From Thunnus maccoyii (taxonomy: Eukaryota > Chordata > Actinopteri > Scombriformes > Scombridae): 64,000 nucleotides of DNA. This document shows, one piece after another, positions 62,140-64,000 of the stretch. Position numbers and translations under genes: made by a program. Below the pieces are notes generated by a model. That model did not search any database. It was not told where the DNA came from and saw nothing but the letters and a program-made list of their open reading frames with translations. Numbering within the stretch: the first letter of the stretch is position 1; the number at the start of each line of letters is the position of its first letter. The DNA is taken from the NCBI RefSeq assembly GCF_910596095.1, contig NC_056539.1, positions 13,712,501-13,776,500 on the forward strand, in the 5' to 3' direction.

Positions 62140-63475
62140 AGGCTGTACGTGAGTGGAAAGGTAGCAGCAGGTGCATGATTCAGAGTGAGGATATTAAAAT
62201 GTGAATGAAGAGGTAATGTTTTTTTTTTGTGTAGGGGTGCAATTAAGTCAAGCATCACTTAACTTACCTTTGGTATGTTATAAGATCCTGATATACATGA
62301 TGTGCCCGAAAACTCTCAGCCAATTAGTGAGCCTAGTTCAATTAGAAATTATGATAAGCCTTTTGGGAAGTGGAAAGGTAGACGTGACCATACTGAGAGT
62401 CAGTGGTGACACAATGAATTATACATTGCCCACTACGGTGAGTCAACAGTTTTTACACAACTTGCATCCTTCCCAACATCAAAGTGTCTTCTTATGAGAG
62501 AGAAAAAGTATTTGAAAAAGTGTCCATCAGACTGAAACTTAAGAGTTTGAGATAAACAAGTCACACAGAAACAACAAAAAGATGAAAGCTAAATATGAGA
62601 AAATCATACATAAGCCTAAAGAAAGCTTGGAGTTGGTCATGTCTGGTTGAAATGGACTTCTTCTTCGGGTAATTATGTATCAAGTGATGACTGAAGTAGA
62701 AGATACTGTATCATTTCTGAGTTCATCCACTCATCCTGTGTCTAAGTCTGTGTGTGCAGCTAAAGGATTACCTGTATTGAGAGGAGTTATTGAACTGGAT
62801 CAGACGAGGATTGAGCTTCTGTATGAGAATTCTGATGATGTTCATGAAGAACAAAAAGTTGACCTGTTGATAGAAAAAGCAAGAATATAAAACTAAGAGA
62901 AAAATGTTCTGCTTTAATACGCTAAAGCCCTGACAGATACTATATCAAATGTCACTTACAACAGTGTAATTATTGAATGTCATGGCAGCAATATGGGCAG
63001 CCAAGTGTGTAGTTGACTAAGTCTGGTGTGAGGTCAGTTTTCAGCACGCTAGTCTAACGTGCATAATGGAAGTTTTTTCCAAATCATTTCTCAGAAACCA
63101 TCTCTAAAAAGAAGGTAAACAAACTGTCTATATAACAATATGTAAATGGCATAATTGTGATGGCCACACTCGCAGCAGTCCATTATGTTGTTTGTTCAGG
63201 CACAATGGGAGCATTTACCGCGATAGACACAACAATTGGTCCCTTGATGATCCACCAATAGGGCGAGTCCTCGTTGATGTCCCAACATCTATATGGGAAG
63301 ACATTTTGAGATGTGCACTTTAGTCAGTCAACAGATGTTCACAGATAAATCTATTGCAGTTTACAATGAAAAATAATGGTGCTTGCAGGGATGGGAGTAA
63401 TGATTTATACAAACTCTGTGTCCTCAAAATATACCCTGGATCCAATCCACAATACAATGAAGAGCACGGGTACAC
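58493..63475 (-). CDS. ghrhr: GHRH-receptor-type class B GPCR, 3' part
   Basis: Six exons of a seven-helix peptide-hormone receptor: 63415-63475, 63219-63288, 62772-62863, 61281-61410, 60437-60478, 58493-58594, all with matching phases. In order they encode part of TM4 ([20 protein letters not shown]), the second outer loop ([19 protein letters not shown]), TM5 ([16 protein letters not shown]), TM6 ([20 protein letters not shown]), TM7 (SFQ then [14 protein letters not shown]) and a 34-codon tail exon ([14 protein letters not shown] ... MDTPF, stop). CWD, the KST of TM6 and YCFLNQEV are closest to GHRH receptors, which signal through Gs and cAMP in pituitary somatotrophs. The Cys of CWD is the loop-2 disulfide Cys. 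The 5' exons (hormone-binding domain, TM1-TM3) lie to the right of the window. It could be ghrhr or its GHRHR-like/PRP-receptor paralogue. Confidence 0.88.
58760..59384. mobile_element. TTAA-flanked MITE 1
   Basis: TTAA at 58760-58763 and 59381-59384, with inverted ends AGAGGACATATCATG and TATGTTATGTCTCCT. About 620 bp and no transposase. It lies in the last intron of the receptor gene. Confidence 0.75.
59381..59797. mobile_element. TTAA-flanked MITE 2, abutting MITE 1
   Basis: TTAA at 59381-59384 and 59794-59797, with inverted ends AGAAATAGTTCAACATTTTG and AATATGTCCAACTATTCCT. Typical of a very common teleost element (phrases GCTAGCTTAG-like and CAGCTTGCCTAG). It shares its left TTAA with MITE 1. 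Confidence 0.75.
60030..60130. repeat. Teleost dispersed repeat, ATTAATCGATTA type (copy 4, fragment)
   Basis: TATAATCGATTAGTCTGT and AAATAATTGAGTGAC match the family seen near 63600; only the terminal part is recognisable. Confidence 0.4.
61590..62010 (+). mobile_element. Internally deleted non-LTR retrotransposon (LINE)
   Basis: About 61640-61850 encodes, with stops and a shift, the linker between endonuclease and reverse transcriptase of a jockey/CR1/L2-type [24 protein letters not shown], then [11 protein letters not shown] and [11 protein letters not shown]. This joins at once to a LINE 3' end, ATGACAATAAAGTTGAATTG, with a (GAATT)n tail. The reverse transcriptase region is missing, so the copy is deleted and dead. 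Confidence 0.65.
61963..62010. repeat. (GAATT)n microsatellite tail
   Basis: About nine GAATT units directly after the LINE 3' end; such tails arise during target-primed reverse transcription. Confidence 0.9.
62097..62138. repeat. (GT)n microsatellite
   Basis: About 20 GT units with one A interruption. Confidence 0.95.
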
Positions 63476-63604
63476 CTGTAGAAAAGAAGAAAAACCAAAC
63501 AAGTCATATCAGTGAGACATCATCATGCTAAGTTGGTTGAATGTAATGACAACAATGACAACATGCTGAATTTTCTAACATCTGCATTGATTTGCGCTGC
63601 TAGA

Positions 63605-63880
63605 AATTAAAGCTGCAACGATTAATCGATTAGTCGATCAACAGAAAATTAATCGGCAACTAGCTTTTGTCATTTTGCTTGAAAAACATTTTGTGGTTCC
63701 AGCTTCTCATATGTGACAATTCGCTGTATTTTTTGTCATATATGTCAGTGAATTTTGGACTTAAGGATCATGGCCTCTAAAAACTGTGAATGCAATTTTT
63801 TCACTGTTTTTTAATATTTCATAGACTCATAGATTCATCATTTAAATAATCAACAGATTATTGATAGTGAAAATACACAA
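63605..63880. repeat. Teleost dispersed repeat, ATTAATCGATTA type (copy 5, fullest)
   Basis: Starts GCTGCAACGATTAATCGATT then AGTCGATCAACAGAAAATTA and ends in TCATTTAAATAATCAACAGA. This is the fullest copy in the window and defines the layout used for the others. Confidence 0.65.
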
Positions 63881-64000
63881 AATCAAAATGAATTGAATAC
63901 TTCAGATGCATTAGACATGTACAGCACAGTATATAATACACCATACATGTACAGTATCTGCAAGTTCTCATCAACTTCTTGCCTCCCTACCACTGGGACA

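Noticed and set aside
61860-62258. 132-codon minus-strand frame
   Set aside because: It reads through the GAATT and GT microsatellites and a LINE tail.
63960-64000. A further receptor exon at the right edge
   Set aside because: Neither strand gives TM3/TM4 text, and no acceptor or donor fits.

Overview
The window is nuclear DNA of a ray-finned (teleost) fish. It has compact vertebrate genes with GT-AG introns, long (CA)n, (GT)n and (GAATT)n microsatellites, and many short inverted-repeat transposons flanked by TTAA or TA of kinds common in teleost genomes. There are no bacterial-style operons. Almost all long open frames outside the exons listed here are chance frames.

Layout from left to right. 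Positions 1-8.6 kb are the 5' flank of a paired-type homeobox gene, dmbx1 (+ strand, coding 8632-10364, 394 aa), which contains several TAAT-rich blocks that look regulatory. After its 3' UTR lies about 8 kb of gene-free DNA (to 19.8 kb). Next comes faah, a 15-exon fatty acid amide hydrolase on the minus strand (19816-28129, 587 aa). Its introns carry several nested transposon insertions. uqcrh, the hinge subunit of respiratory complex III, follows on the minus strand (30876-33441, 89 aa). A repeat-rich stretch (33.9-41.5 kb) contains a broken CYP2-family cytochrome P450 on the plus strand (37.25-40.77 kb), lying between two inverted copies of one repeat. From 54312 back to 42416 on the minus strand is a 22-exon secreted protein of 810 aa. 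It has a signal peptide, a chain of EGF-like modules and an EMI-like module at the C-terminus. The right edge holds the last six visible exons (58493-63475, minus strand) of a class B peptide-hormone receptor of the GHRH-receptor type; its 5' part lies beyond the window.

The genes do not form one pathway: dmbx1 is a brain-patterning transcription factor, faah degrades lipid amides, uqcrh is respiratory, the EGF/EMI protein is probably extracellular matrix or a secreted ligand-like protein, and the receptor acts in the growth-hormone axis. From memory, dmbx1, faah and uqcrh are also neighbours on human 1p33. The P450 relic, the EGF/EMI gene and the GHRH-type receptor are not neighbours I know from that human block.

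Three reading frames were checked by summing exon lengths: faah 1764 nt, the EGF/EMI gene 2433 nt and dmbx1 1185 nt are all multiples of three with matching splice phases. I did not find an obviously new biological system. The most interesting items are the EGF-then-EMI architecture, the inverted repeats around the decayed P450 with its own insertion, and several cleanly nested transposons.
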